A DNA stretch of 64,000 bases from Cryptomeria japonica. Taxonomy: Eukaryota > Streptophyta > Pinopsida > Cupressales > Cupressaceae. Shown piece after piece: positions 35,481-47,105 of the stretch; positions within the stretch are counted from its first letter, which is position 1; each line of letters begins with the position of its first letter. The position numbers and the translations under genes were made by a program. Location: positions 827,190,897-827,254,896 of the forward strand of contig NC_081411.1 in the NCBI RefSeq assembly GCF_030272615.1, given 5' to 3'. The notes under the pieces were generated by a model. It saw only the letters and a list, made by a program, of their open reading frames with translations. It made no database searches and was not told where the DNA came from.

Positions 35481-35912
35481 GAATTCCCAGATGAATCAAG
35501 CATGCACCTTAGTGAACAATCATGGAAGATGTTCTTTGATGGGTCTTTCACTCAACATGGTTCTGGTGCCAAGATACTTTTTATTACTCCCCAAAAATAC
35601 TCAATTCCAAAAGCTTACAAGATTCTCTTCCCTTGCACGAACAACATTGCAAAATATGAAGCTTTGGTAAACGGGATCAACCTGGACATTGAGTGGAAGA
35701 TTGTTGAATTACAAATCTATGGAGATTCTCAACTCATTATCAACCAAATCAATGATCTATATCAGATAAGAGATGAGAAATTGATGCCTTATAAGAGAAT
35801 GGTGGATGATCTCAAGAAATATTTTACCTCCGTATCATTTCAACAGATACCCAAAACAACAAATAGAGCAGTGGACGCAATGGCCACTTTGGCATCTATA
35901 CCACAGCTATAG
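35481..35912 (+). pseudogene. Element A second (archaeal-type) RNase H
   Basis: The same frame continues with WKMFFDGSFTQHGSGAKI, NNIAKYEALVNGINL, LQIYGDSQLIINQIND and RAVDAMATLA: FDGS, an E in YEAL, GDSQL and a late Asp, the four-acid pattern of RNase H. A second RNase H between the first and the integrase marks the Tat group. Confidence 0.85.
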
Positions 35913-37264
35913 GAGTCTAATTTTTGCTTTGAATTCCTGGTGGAAGAGTTACATTATCCTACCTATGATTCTCCTAAGTTCTAGGTAGTCTGTTCTATTA
36001 TAGGACATGACTCATCTCGTTATAGCCACATTTACTCTTACCTCAAGTTGTCCTGCCAATCTTTCCCGAAACAAAAAAAGGAACCTAATCCAAAATGTGT
36101 CACAATACGTCATCATTGCTAACGACCTATTTAGGTGAGGTTTAGATAATACTTTTCTTAGATGTCTAGAAACTGAGGAGTCCCAACGCGCATTATCCGA
36201 GGTTAATGATGGTGTTTGTGGATCTTATTCGAATGGTCTAACCTTAGCATGACAACTACTAAGGGTTGGCTACTACTGGCCAGACATGGAGAAAGAAGTA
36301 TAAAATTTGCTAAAACCTATGAAAAGTGTCAATTGCATGGGCACCTTATACACACTCTAGTAAGGGATCGCATACCATTCATGACACACTGGCCCTTCCA
36401 ATAGCGGGTGTTTCATCTAATAGGCCAAATATATCCTACATCATCTAATGAACACATTTATTATCACTACTACTGAATACTTCACTAAGTGGGTAGAAGC
36501 GGTTCCACTCATCAAAGCAACAAGCAAACAAGTAGCTCTCTTTATTCTTAATTATATCATCTGTAGGTATGGTATACCTTCATCCATTTTAACTAACAAT
36601 GGAGGACAGTTCAAGAACAAAGATCTAGATGAACTCTGTGAGAAATTTAAAATCAAAGAACACTGGTCCTTAGTATATTACCCTCAAGGTAATGGACAAG
36701 CAGAGGCATCTAAAAAAAACCTACTGACTATCTTGCGTAGAACAGTGAACAAATCTAGGAAGGATTGGCATCTGCAGCTCAATCCTACACTGTGGGCTTA
36801 TAGAACAAGTATTAGAACATCTATTGGGGCTACACCTTTCTCTTTGGTGTATGGGTCTGAAGAAGTATTACCTATCGAAGTAGAAATACCATCTCTCAGA
36901 GTTTCCTTGCAAGGTCTTGTTACTGATGAAGACTATAGAATATCTATATTGCAAGAGCCTGAATTGCTGGATGAGTGTCAGCAAGTGACATTTGATTATC
37001 TCAGAGTGTTTCAAAAGAGAATGTCCAAAGGATATAACAAAAAAGTTTGACACCGAGAATTTTAGGTTTGCGACTTAGTTCCTAAGAGAAAATCCTAAAA
37101 ATCAATAGTTTTGAGACAACAAAGGGAAGTTTGAACCCAACTGGTTGGGTCCCTATATCGTTACTACAGCTTTTGTCTCTGGTGCTTATCAACTCTCAAC
37201 ATCGGAAGGAGAATAGCTTTGCGAACCTTTTAACACCATCCATCTGAAGAAATTCTTCACTTAA
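35913..37264 (+). pseudogene. Element A integrase
   Basis: The zinc-binding part is scattered over 36100-36400 (AKTYEKCQLHG). The core frame 36448-37050 has FIITTTEYFTKWVEAVPL, GIPSSILTNNGGQF and YYPQGNGQAEASKK. Of the DDE triad, the first Asp appears as His (CATCTAATAGG near 36412), the second as Asn (LTNNGG) and the Glu is kept. The C-terminal part, with stops near 37047 and 37075, ends at 37262-37264. Integration activity is lost. Confidence 0.88.
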
Positions 37265-38795
37265 ATATTCTCTACTCCAACAGCTTATACAGAGGAAAAA
37301 ATCCTTAAAAAAATCAGAAAAATAAAAAAAAGTCTTGAAAAAAATCCTAAAAATCAGAAAAAGTCCTAAAAAAATCAAAAAAATCAAAAAAAGTCCTGAA
37401 GAAATTTAAAAAAAAAAGAAAAAGAAAAGAAGAAAAAAAGGGGAAAAAGAAAGAGAAAATGCCATGGTGAAAACCTGGTAAACATGCACCTTGGTAAAAA
37501 AAAAATGAATCTCTGCCAAGCAGGTGAAAACTTGGCAAACAGGCGCCTCTTGTACTCAAGCACTCCATCTATCAACGCAATGTTGGCATTCTCACTTTCA
37601 TGCATCTTTGCTTTTGCTTGTACATATTTCAGTCACTTTTCTGACATCCTCATTCGTTAGAACCCTCATGGCTTGAAACCGATCATTGTCATAGTCTTAG
37701 GTTAATCGACAAGAGCACATTACATGTCCTAAGTAATGTCAACCAAGTCAACCTTACATCAGTGAAACCTAGTTGTCCACTCTGAGTCAGTCACCTGTCT
37801 CCTGACTACTAAAGATTTTTATCACTGAGTTAACAAGCAAAACAACATAACAGAAAACAATCACTAAATAGTTTGAGCTGTGCATGAAAATTTTCTTTGT
37901 GTGTTGTCTTTTATATTGGTTTTCGATTATTATCCCTCTGAGTAACTCAAGGAAGTCTATCTTGACTAAGAGGAGCAAGGATTGGGGGCATAATATTTTC
38001 TTGTTTGCTACTTGTAGGAATGATCTCAATGATCTGGAAACATATAAATTAGCTGGGTGTCTGTGATAAGAGCCTCCACATCAAGGTGGAATCACCTCAC
38101 ATACCTCGACTCCACTTATTTGAATGCTACAGGGAGGTTCCCATCATTTCTTTGTCTGTTTTGAGGGAATTTCTTTATTGTGCAATCTGAGTCCCTACGA
38201 AATCTATCCAAGGATATGAATGAAAAAGAAAGGTCATTGCGGACAAGATAATTAATATTGCACATGAAAAGAAAGGAACTCTAATCTTCCTATTGTGGTT
38301 GTAAAGCGCTCAATGATGAAAATTAAGCTTTTCAAAATCCAGTGACTAGGTTTAGGTTGCATCTCATTTTGCATCTCATTTTGCATTTCATTCTGCATCT
38401 CATACATTTAGAGTGATTTCACTATGGTAACAATGCTCTCTTTATTTTTTGAATGAGATTTGGAGCATCATCATTTCTAAGCTAAGTGGTCTCTTTTCAT
38501 CATTTCTCCAATCGATTACTTGTGTATTGAGATGTTAGTTGCATACATAAGCATCTTATATAGATTCATACATTTCACTATCATTCATTTGAATTCATAG
38601 AAAAATAAAAAAATTGCATTATTCATTACTCATTTGCATTATCATTTATTTGCATATGAAAAGAAACAAAAATAGACATCCATGATCATTTGCATTCATA
38701 CATTCATGCTGAAAAGAAATGCATACATGTAGAATAAAGCATATAAAAGACATTTCATAAGCGAATCAGCACAAGTATGATGAAGTCAAATCGGA

Positions 38796-38835
<40 letters not shown>

Positions 38836-38994
38836 TGTCACGTCTAAGAGTACAAAATGATGTCAAATGACATATACAAACTCCCATCAGAGCAAGAATC
38901 ATATAGGCTACAAAAAATGGGTGTGTCTACAAAAAATATCCTAGCTACAAAAAGAAATAATCTAGCTTGCACCCTCTCCCTCATCGCCTGGTGG
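37265..38994 (+). other. Element A post-pol region
   Basis: No gene. Purine-rich AAAAATC / AAAAAGTCCT repeats (37300-37460) are followed by two GGTGAAAACCTGG-type motifs (37465-37540), a segment with TTTTGCATCTCA repeats (about 38357-38405) and a (TA)16 microsatellite at 38801-38833. Confidence 0.6.
38801..38833. repeat. (TA)16 microsatellite
   Basis: Uninterrupted TA dinucleotides in the 3' part of element A. Confidence 0.95.
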
Positions 38995-40785
38995 AGGAGG
39001 AGGAGCCTAATGCCCGAGATCTTCACAAGGTGCCCGTGCTCCCTCTAATCATGCCATATACCGTGAGTAGGGTATCACCTGCTGTGCAACAGGAACTGCA
39101 ACACTATATGCTGCAACATAGTAGGATGCCCTACTAGTCTGGTGAAGGACCTCTTGTCGTAGGGGCTCTATCTCTACTCTCATCTCTTCTCTCAGCATTG
39201 CGATCTGGCTATCACGCTCGGTCCTCACCTTGGCAAGCTGGCGATCTCGCTTGGTCCTCACCTCGGCAAGCTATCGGTCTTGCTCCGCTAGCTGAGTCTG
39301 AGCCACTATCAACTGTGACTACAGCTCTACAAGACGTGCCCTCATTGACTGTCTAGCATCTGTCCCCTACTCTCTCACAGGCTCCTCACCTCCACCTCCA
39401 CCTCCACCTCCACCCTTCTCCTCTCTCTATTGTCGAACCTATCTAGGTGTTGCTCACTCCTCCTCAGTCCCACCCAATTTCACACCCACTCGCCCTAGGG
39501 ATTTGCCCTCACCCCTCTGTTGTCCACCCTCAGCTGGAACCCTACTGCTACTAGCACTAGGATCACCACCTATCTGCCTCAGAGCCTCAGCTCTCTGTCC
39601 CTATCCCTACCTCTGGCCCTACCTCTATCCCTGTCCCTATCCCTATGCCAATGCAGGGGCGTCATCCTCAACATCTTCAATATGAGGAGCTTTCTCACCC
39701 GGATCTATAAATTGAGGTAACGGATGCTTCTAAAAATAATCTCTATAGTGGGGCAATACCCCTGCATCCACTACATCATCCATGTAATCCCACCTCAGGC
39801 AGTGTAACCTAGTCAGCTCCTACATCGCCAAAGCATAAGACAACTATGGAGACCATCCCTGTCTCTCCTCATCGGCATAGCGCGCATACACTGTGTACTC
39901 CTGCAAGATCCCCTGAGGCTGGCCATAGTGCCTCATCACTCAAGAAATGATGAATCGCTCCACAATAGTCTAGGATCTCCCGATCAGTGGGCATGTGACA
40001 AAAGGTCCCTGCAAACCATTTGCCAGTCATCCCATGGCTCCAAATCTCTATACAGTCTCCATACGATGGCTATTAGGTCATCTAGCTGTCATCTCCAAAA
40101 ATTTATCTTGCCCAGATGGGGCTGTGTAATATATTCGGCATACCTATATATGATCAGTTGCCCGAGCTCTCTACTGTCATCTACTATTGGCCAACAACTG
40201 AGAAGGTGCTCCCAATCCCACACCTGTAAAATATATACACCAATGGCCATGCTCCGCCCATCTCTGTACATAATCTCATACATCTCTCGATACATGCGGG
40301 CCAATAAACACGACCCCAGCCAAGTCTTGAGGGGTCTCTATCAACCTCTCTAGCATCCGACCCCATCCACACTGGAAGCCATGCTGCCCTCTATCTGGCA
40401 TCAAAAAACAACCTATGAACCCTGCTAGAACACATGCTAGAGGAAACTCCTTGCTGTACCTGCTCATAAGTATGTCCCAACTCATGGAATGAGTCAAAAT
40501 GTCAAGATCACTGAAGACATGTCTGACTGCCTATAATCCTGGAAGGTGCCCTGAATCATATTCCACCTTATCCCCAGCAAAAGGGATATGGAGGATCCTA
40601 TATACATCCTCAGGAGTGATAGTCAACTCCCCCACCGGCAGATGAAATGCTCTGAATGAAACTGCTCTACCAATGTCGTGAGCATTTCATGGTTCACACG
40701 GATATCAGGTAATCTCAACAGATGAGTCAAGCCGCACAAATCAATATGAGCCTACTCAACCTCAGATAAATGTTGCACTAATGCC
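38995..40785 (-). pseudogene. Antisense plant mobile domain gene in element A
   Basis: Antisense to the element. The N-terminal part has AFHLPVGELTITPEDVYRIL (about 40660-40600), directly comparable to FHLPVGELMVTLEDVYRILR in element E. Then come LACVLAGFIGCFLMPDRG (about 40440-40390) and VYILQVWDWEHLL (about 40240-40200), PMD blocks. The C-terminal tail includes Ser/Pro/Gly-rich repeats (39650-39380) and a coiled-coil-like RDRQLAKVRTERDSQIAMLR (39261 downwards). Several frameshifts and stops make it a pseudogene. Function in the element is unknown. Confidence 0.75.
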
Positions 40786-42486
40786 ATGGTAGGAGGATAC
40801 ACACACCTAAACAACACAGGAGGTAATCGAACCTACAAGAAACCCAATAATGAAGCATCAGAAAACATTCCAAATGAGCCTACAAGAGAAGTAAAACATC
40901 ACACAAATCCAACTAAGTCAAATGCAAAATCAAAATTTCATGTTTACACCTTCAAAAATGCTCACTGTCTCTCAAATGACAAAACATAGATAAGAAGCAT
41001 CTCGTACGAGCCAGGAATAGCTCTAGTACAATAAAACAGCCTCAAATGACAAACTTTTAGACCCCACATGACAAAATGGTCTTTTTACAGACCTGTCGTA
41101 CGACACGAGGGTGCACCCTGAACAACAAATCTAATGGGTTCAAATGACAAAATAAATTTTACTAGTTACTCGTACGAGATAGGATCCTGTCTCGCATGAT
41201 AAACCGGGACACCCGACCCCAAACATACGAAAAACTTGCAAAATGAACAAAAAAATTCAAATTTGAAAACACAAACAGGCTTAAGATCGATCACTTACCG
41301 TTGTCTCATAGTTTCGAGGTTGATTATGTCTTCTCTGGCACTTGAATCGATGCTGACGAGTAGGGACCACCATTTTCTTCACAAAAGGTTTTTTGAATTT
41401 TCAAACTTGGAGGATTAAAATGAATTGAAAATGACACTTTTGTCCCATATATAGCCAAAAACCTAATTTTTCAACTTCCTCCGATAGACATGAAAATTGT
41501 ACCCTTAGCTAATTTGACCATTTTGATTCTATTTTCAGGATCGAAATTGAAATTCGAGATCATTTTGCTAGTCAATTTCAGAATTTGGACCACTTAGAGC
41601 TCTTTTCATCAAAATCTCATTCTTTCTTCAAATCACACTCAATTTCTAATGAATCAACGTTGAATCTCAATTTAATTTCTACAAATCAACTTTGTGCTCA
41701 GTTTTCTCATCAATCCAAAATTTTCAAAAATTCCTCTGAATCAATTTGTGCTCAAATCATTGTCATCGCTCAAAATTGCCTATCATCATGTACCCTCGCT
41801 ATCTTTCAATTTCTCTTCCGAGGGGGCATATGCGTGACCTTATAACCTCACATCTTCAAATGTCGAGAAAATTTTCAAATCTTCATTGAAAGTCGAGCAA
41901 AAAAATCTTTTCAATTAAAAATCAAACAAGACCTCATCGCTAGGGGCAACTCAACTTCATCGCTTTATATCAAATTGAGATCTCTTGATCATCAAAATCA
42001 AATCAATTTATAGGGGCAATATAAATTTCATCGCTTTAAATCAAACTGAATCAATCTCTTAACCTTAATCAGTTTCATCTCTTTTTATCAAACTGATTAT
42101 TCGTTTAAACTCAATCAAGGGTATAAAGAGTTTCTTTAATCACACTAAATCAAAGCAGGTGTTTAGTATTCATTTCTTGATCAAACTGAATAGTTTATCT
42201 TCATCGTATCTTGATCAATCAAGTTCAAGATCGATTTTTATCATCACTCACTATATCTAAGTTCAATCAAGTTCTAGATCAGTAAGATCCACTTCTTGAT
42301 CAATCAAGTTCAAGTTCGGTATCCTTTGTTTTCTATCGTTCCTAGTTCAATCAAGGTCAGGAACGGTATCACTTTAATCAGACTTCATTCAACTTTGTCG
42401 CTTCGAATCAAGCTAAACACCTCACTTTCATCTAGTTTGTGATCAATCAAGTTCAGAACTGGCATCTCCTAGACATCAAATTTTCT
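40786..42486 (+). other. Element A 3' non-coding region with TCGTACGA palindromes
   Basis: Exact TCGTACGA at 41002-41009, 41096-41103 and 41170-41177, with GTCGTACGACACGAGG and CTCGCATGATAAACC variants. From about 41900, a loose repeat built on ATCAATCAAGTTC and TTTCATCG...TCAAACTGA units continues to 42480. Short frames are not supported. Confidence 0.65.
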
Positions 42487-42530
42487 TTGAACCAACACGC
42501 TGCTCGCACATTAATTCAAAGAGGGGCAAA
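42487..42530 (+). promoter_or_regulatory. Stem-loop plus polypurine tract, element A
   Basis: CTTTGAACCAACACG and ...TTAATTCAAAG pair at their outer seven bases; the second arm runs into AGAGGGGCAAA, the polypurine tract just before the LTR. Confidence 0.75.
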
Positions 42531-43553
42531 TGTAATACCCTAAAAATGGTCATTTAAACCATGAACCCCTAATCTCAACAACGTCACCAAGGTCCTAACC
42601 AAAGGCAATTAAATCAATCTTGAGCACACAATTAATTCTTTAATCATCAAATGTCACAAATGCAAAATCAATCAACCAATATTAATTAAATATTTATTTA
42701 ATTAATTGATCATTCCAAGTAAATTATTTTAAACAATTATCTTATTTATTTTACTAAATATCCTACTATATTTAATTAAATAAATCAATTTGCCATTAAC
42801 TCATCAAAAAGAGGAATTAATTTAATTAAATAAATCAATGAGCACAAATCTTCAAAAAAGGAAATAAATCAAAAAAAGAATTAATTGAGAAAAAGAAATC
42901 AATTGGAGACAATCTTGAAAAACAAATTAAAAATTGATAAATAATCTCAAAGAAAGCAATTAAAACAATTAAATCTCAAAATTGAATGAAATAGAGAATA
43001 AATCAATTTTTTGCTTATTTAATCTTAAATTTAGTTCAATTTCTTTTAAAATTGAGAAAAGCATCCAATCACATCAATTCACCTGGATTGTGCTTCCTCT
43101 TGGAAAATCTTGACCGCTCATCATCATTTGATCTCAACCATTGGTATCTTTCTGAATTTTCTATAAATTCAGGCTCTCATTTCATTCAAAAAGAGGCTGG
43201 AGAATGTATTGTTATAATATTGTTTTTGCTCTAGGATTTCATTGAAAAATGCATATTAATTATTTCATGTTGATTTAAATCATTTATCTTAATATTGCTT
43301 GAATCTTGTTAGATTAATATTGCATCCATCTAGCATTCATCATACTCATATAGATTAAATCCTTCGTCTTGATGTTGTCTAGTCACTGGTATTGCTTATA
43401 ATCTGAGAGCAATCTTATACTCACATCTTTTAGAAGGCAATGGGTCGATTTGTTATGGTTTTATTATTCATATTTACATCTGATTAACCATGCATGTAAT
43501 GACTTGATTGAAGTGTTGTGCTTACAAATATAGGTCCACTTTTCACACACACA
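42531..43553 (+). repeat. 3' LTR of element A
   Basis: TGTAATACCC...CACACACACA, colinear with 26276-27297 and followed by the target copy GTTCT. Confidence 0.95.
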
Positions 43554-43565
43554 GTTCTTTCCCAT
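43554..43565 (-). pseudogene. First four codons of the element F transposase, detached by element A
   Basis: On the - strand CAACCATGGGA, a strong plant start context, opens Met-Gly-Lys-Asn; the next codons lie 17.3 kb away at 26270 (Lys-Arg-Gly-Met). The frame matches if element A and one GTTCT copy are ignored. Confidence 0.65.
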
Positions 43566-44140
43566 GGTTGATATCGGTTGTCCTAAATAGAATCATATTA
43601 CATAGATATGTAAACAAAAGTTCATAAACAAATAAATAACCATAAATATGTGTCTTATCACTATTTTTTGGAATCAAACTATTAAACAATCACAATACTA
43701 TTGACAAAACTAATAAGAACAAAAATTCAATTGTTTGAAATCATGCAAAAATAAAAAATTCACTTCTATGTATAAAACAGTGATCGAAGTGTAGACACAG
43801 TTCCAGTGGGGCCTTCAACGACCTCAAAAATTTCTTTTAAGGTTGTTGAGGCTCTTGGAAAACTAAAACTATGTCTATGTACCACGTACGCGATGTTAGT
43901 CCATAAAATGTTGGCAAGCCCAACAGTTTTTTTTTTCCATTTTGTACTAATAATTAGCACGTATGCGCTCCTAAGCCTAGAAAATGTTATCGCAGGGTAG
44001 CAAATAATGGGTTCAGTACCCTATACGTGCTTACAAGTAATAAGTACCATGTATGTGCTCCTACGCCTTAAATAAGTTATGGTGGGGTAGTGAACTAATA
44101 GGTTCAGTACCCTATATGCACTATTGGTAGTAGAAAAAAT
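43566..44140. other. Element F interior: transposase upstream region and tandem repeat
   Basis: Probable promoter side of the transposase. At 43956-44133 two tandem units of roughly 90-100 bp share GGTTCAGTACCCTATA and a CRTATGCGCTCCTA / CATGTATGTGCTCCTA motif related to the left subterminal repeats. Confidence 0.55.
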
Positions 44141-44717
44141 GTGAATGAAAGGGGAGGGAAAGAGAAAGAGAGGGAGAGAGGAGGGGGGGTACAAGGGAAG
44201 GAGGGAGAGAGGGAGAGAAGAAGGAGGGGGGAGGGAGAGGAGAGGGGGGAGGGAGAGGGAGAGAGAAACGAGGGGAGGAGGAGGGAGAGGAAGAGAGAGA
44301 GAGGGAAGGAGGGAGAGGGAGAGAGAGGGGGGGAGGGAAGGTAGAGAGGTGGAGAGAGGTAGAGGGAGGGAGAGACGAGGGGGGAGGGAGGGAGAGAATA
44401 AGGGGTGTGGAGGAAGGGAGAGGGAGAGTAGGGGGGAGAGGGAGAGTAGGGGGAGAGAGAGAGAGAGAGAGAGAGGAGGGGGATGGAGGGAGAGAAGAAG
44501 GGGTATGGAGGAAGGGAGAGGGAGAGAGAGAGGGGGGGAGAGTAGGGGGAGTGAGAGAGAAGGAGGGAAGGAGGAGAGGGAGAGAGGGAGGGAGAGGGAG
44601 AGACAGAGATATAGAGAGACAGAGAGAGAGACAAAGACAGAGAGAGAGACAGAGAGAAGAAGGGGTATGGAGAGAGAGATAGAGAGGGTGGCGGAGGGAG
44701 GGAGAGGAAGAGAGATT
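44141..44717. repeat. Purine-strand (GGGAGA/GAGA)n tract, about 580 bp
   Basis: Almost pure G/A on the + strand, from GGGGAGGGAAAGAG to about 44717. Open frames on both strands are composition artefacts. Long mirror-like purine tracts can form triplex (H-DNA). Confidence 0.95.
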
Positions 44718-45090
44718 GAATCCAAGACACAATATGACCCTTAGAACACAATATGACCCCTAACAACATCTAAGGGGTCATAGGGTGTCCTAAGGGGTAT
44801 ATGACACTATATTATCCCTTAGCACACCATAGGACCTATAACGACACCAAATAGTGTCCTAAGGGGTCATAGAACACCATATGACCCTTTAGAACATCAT
44901 ATGGTGTTGTTATGGGTCATTGGTGTCTCGAGGGGTCATATGGCATCCTATGAAACTTTAGGATACTATATGGTGTTGTTATGGGTCGTATGGTGTCTTA
45001 AGGGTTCATATGGTGTCCTAAGGGGTGACAAGACACCATATGACCTCTTAGGAAACAATACGACCTCTAATGACACCTAAGGGGTCATAT
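44718..45090. repeat. Array of ATGACCCCTTAGGACACC units in both orientations
   Basis: Roughly 15 copies of a 20-22 bp unit, about half as AAGGGGTCATATGGTGTCCT and half as its reverse complement, separated by a few bases. The alternation gives strong potential for hairpins. Confidence 0.85.
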
Positions 45091-45865
45091 GGTGGGATAA
45101 TAAAATGATATATTAAATTTAAAGTTATGAATAGAACATCATACAATAGAACATCAGTAGTTTAGTTTTGATATAGATAAGTTAGAGAATTGTTAGCATA
45201 AGAGAGACTCCAAGTGAACAAACAATGAGGCTTCACTAAAAAGAAAGTGTAAGAGCTTGGCCTAACCCTAAGAGTACTGCCTAAGTTCTAAAATATATGA
45301 TGCTATTAAATTTGCAAGGTTATAGGACTGATCTCGATTGTGACTATAGGAATCAAACACTTGATTTCTTTCATGGGTATGTACCGTTCCAAGTTGTTTG
45401 ACAAGTGATGATCATCATATACTACCACTACCATGCATACAACAAACTTTAATTTCTTCAGGTGAAAGGCATTGTATAACAACATGGGAGCTCTTGCATA
45501 CCCACCACTATCATTCTCCGGGACATCATCTATGTTACTCTCTCTCTTTCTCTTCCTACCGGTTGTTTCCTTCTGAAAAAAATATTGCAGGTACTCTGAC
45601 TCATCATGTTGCTTTGTTGACACTATTTTCCACATCTGCTCTGCTCATTAAAAACACATTCTAGAAGAATATTGTTGCAGGTTTCCATTTTTGTCACGGT
45701 AATGCACTCGTGGTTCAATTTCAAACCCTATTCCTCCTATTCAATATACACATACAAATCCATCAATCAATTTTCTTAGGAGAGCATACATGATAAAAAT
45801 CAAAGAGGAAGTTGCAGAAAATAAATAAATTCACTTACTTCTATAGAAGTGCAGACACAGTTGCA
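45091..45865. other. Element F interior with a weak - strand frame
   Basis: A 109-codon frame at 45306-45635 (-) has a basic stretch TTGRKRKRESNIDDVPEND and no family I know; it could be a transposon exon or chance. Sequence at 45838-45870 (ACTTCTATAGAAGTGCAGACACAGTTGCAGTGGGG region) resembles 43762-43812, so an older duplication is present. Confidence 0.4.
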
Positions 45866-46085
45866 GTGGGGTATGGAGGGAGGGAGGAGGAGAAGAAGAG
45901 AAAGAGGGATGGGGTATGGAGGAAGGGAGAAGGGGAGAGAGCGAGAGAGAGAGAGAGGGATGGGGTATGCAGGAAGGGATAAGGGGAGAGAGGGAGGGAT
46001 GGGGTATGGAGGAAGGGAGAAGGGGAGAGAGGGAGGGAGAGAGAGAGGGATGGGGTATGGAGGAAGGGAGGAGAGAGAGAGAGAC
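45866..46085. repeat. Second purine-strand (GGGAGAGA)n tract with GGGGTATGGAGGAAGGGA units
   Basis: Four or five tandem copies of a 50-60 bp unit containing GATGGGGTATGGAGGAAGG, embedded in GA repeats. Confidence 0.9.
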
Positions 46086-46117
46086 CTTGTATGCATTTGA
46101 TAGGGGGAGACAATACA

Positions 46118-46255
46118 CTTATATGTGTATATATATACTTAATATATTATATATTATTATATACATATATATATATTATATATTATATGTATATACACAT
46201 ATTATATATACAATATCATATTATACACATATTATATATACAATACATATTATAC
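46118..46255. repeat. AT-rich tandem tract
   Basis: TATATA and ATTATATATACAATA units, low complexity. Confidence 0.85.
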
Positions 46256-47105
46256 AATAGCGCATATGCACTTCTTACACCATAAGTACCCCATACGCGA
46301 TTTTGACTATTTAGGCTTGGAAATAGGCCTGGATGACAAAGCTACAGTTTGGAAGTTTGATTTCCCTCCTTTTCTCTCATTTTGATGTGTTTTATTTTAT
46401 CAACTTGGTTTATCGACTTTGTCATCATTAGGTTTACACTTCATCATGTGGGTATTTCTAAAATTGCCACCATATTTTCACCCATCTTTTGAGACTACTA
46501 ACCATATAATTTTTTTTTAAATTTGAACATCAATAACATATTATTATTGAATTTCTTTTATCAGTGTCTCCATAGTGCTCACAGACATAGGTGCACCATT
46601 TTTTTAATAACTTTTGATATACTTATCCAAGTTTATTATTTTAGTGCACTTTATTCTTTACAATTTAAAAAAAAATTGTATTTTCAATTTGTTTAGTGCA
46701 ACTTATGCTTCATACACGAACAGGTACCTAATTTTCAGGATGTGCTCGATTGGAAAAATCATAAAAAAATAAATACTCAACAAAAAATTACAAAAAAATA
46801 CACATCTTCTAGTGCTCACTCTTAAATATCTTTTTGCCAAAGAATTTGTCAAAATACTAAATCTAACTATGACTTTTTGATGCGCACGTTAGACACTATG
46901 TTATATTTTTCAGAAAAATCAGGATCTATTTTTTGTGTGCGAAGGATTTGACCCCCTTAATCTTATCCAATTTTGAAAAAGTTAAGTAGTTTAACTAGAT
47001 TCATAGTACTACAATATTTGTTCTTTGATTATCTTCATATCTTGAGTGTATGACTTTTAAATTTTGCCTCCAAGTTCAGGTTCACCTGAATTCAGAAGAA
47101 AAAAA
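46256..47105. other. Element F right subterminal region
   Basis: GCGCATATGCACTTCT and CCATACGCGATTTT (46258-46302) match the left subterminal motif. The rest is AT-rich without a supported gene. Confidence 0.5.

Larger units (their letters stand above)
26276..43553 (+). mobile_element. Element A: complete 17.3 kb Tat-type Ty3/gypsy retrotransposon
   Basis: LTRs of 1022 and 1023 bp have TG...CA ends, with the perfect 5-bp duplication GTTCT outside (26271-26275 and 43554-43558). Order inside: primer site, 2.3 kb leader, gag, protease, G-patch, acidic linker, RT, RNase H, second RNase H, integrase, antisense PMD gene, 3' non-coding region, stem-loop with polypurine tract, LTR. It lies in the 5' end of the element F transposase. 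Stops in nearly every domain make it non-functional, although the LTRs are still very similar. Confidence 0.95.

Noticed and set aside
44021-44769. Several long frames on both strands (Ser/Leu/Pro-rich or Arg/Glu/Gly-rich)
   Set aside because: All arise from the G/A-only tract, which lacks stops in most frames.
45800-46260. Similar long frames near the second purine tract
   Set aside because: Composition artefact of GA and TA repeats.
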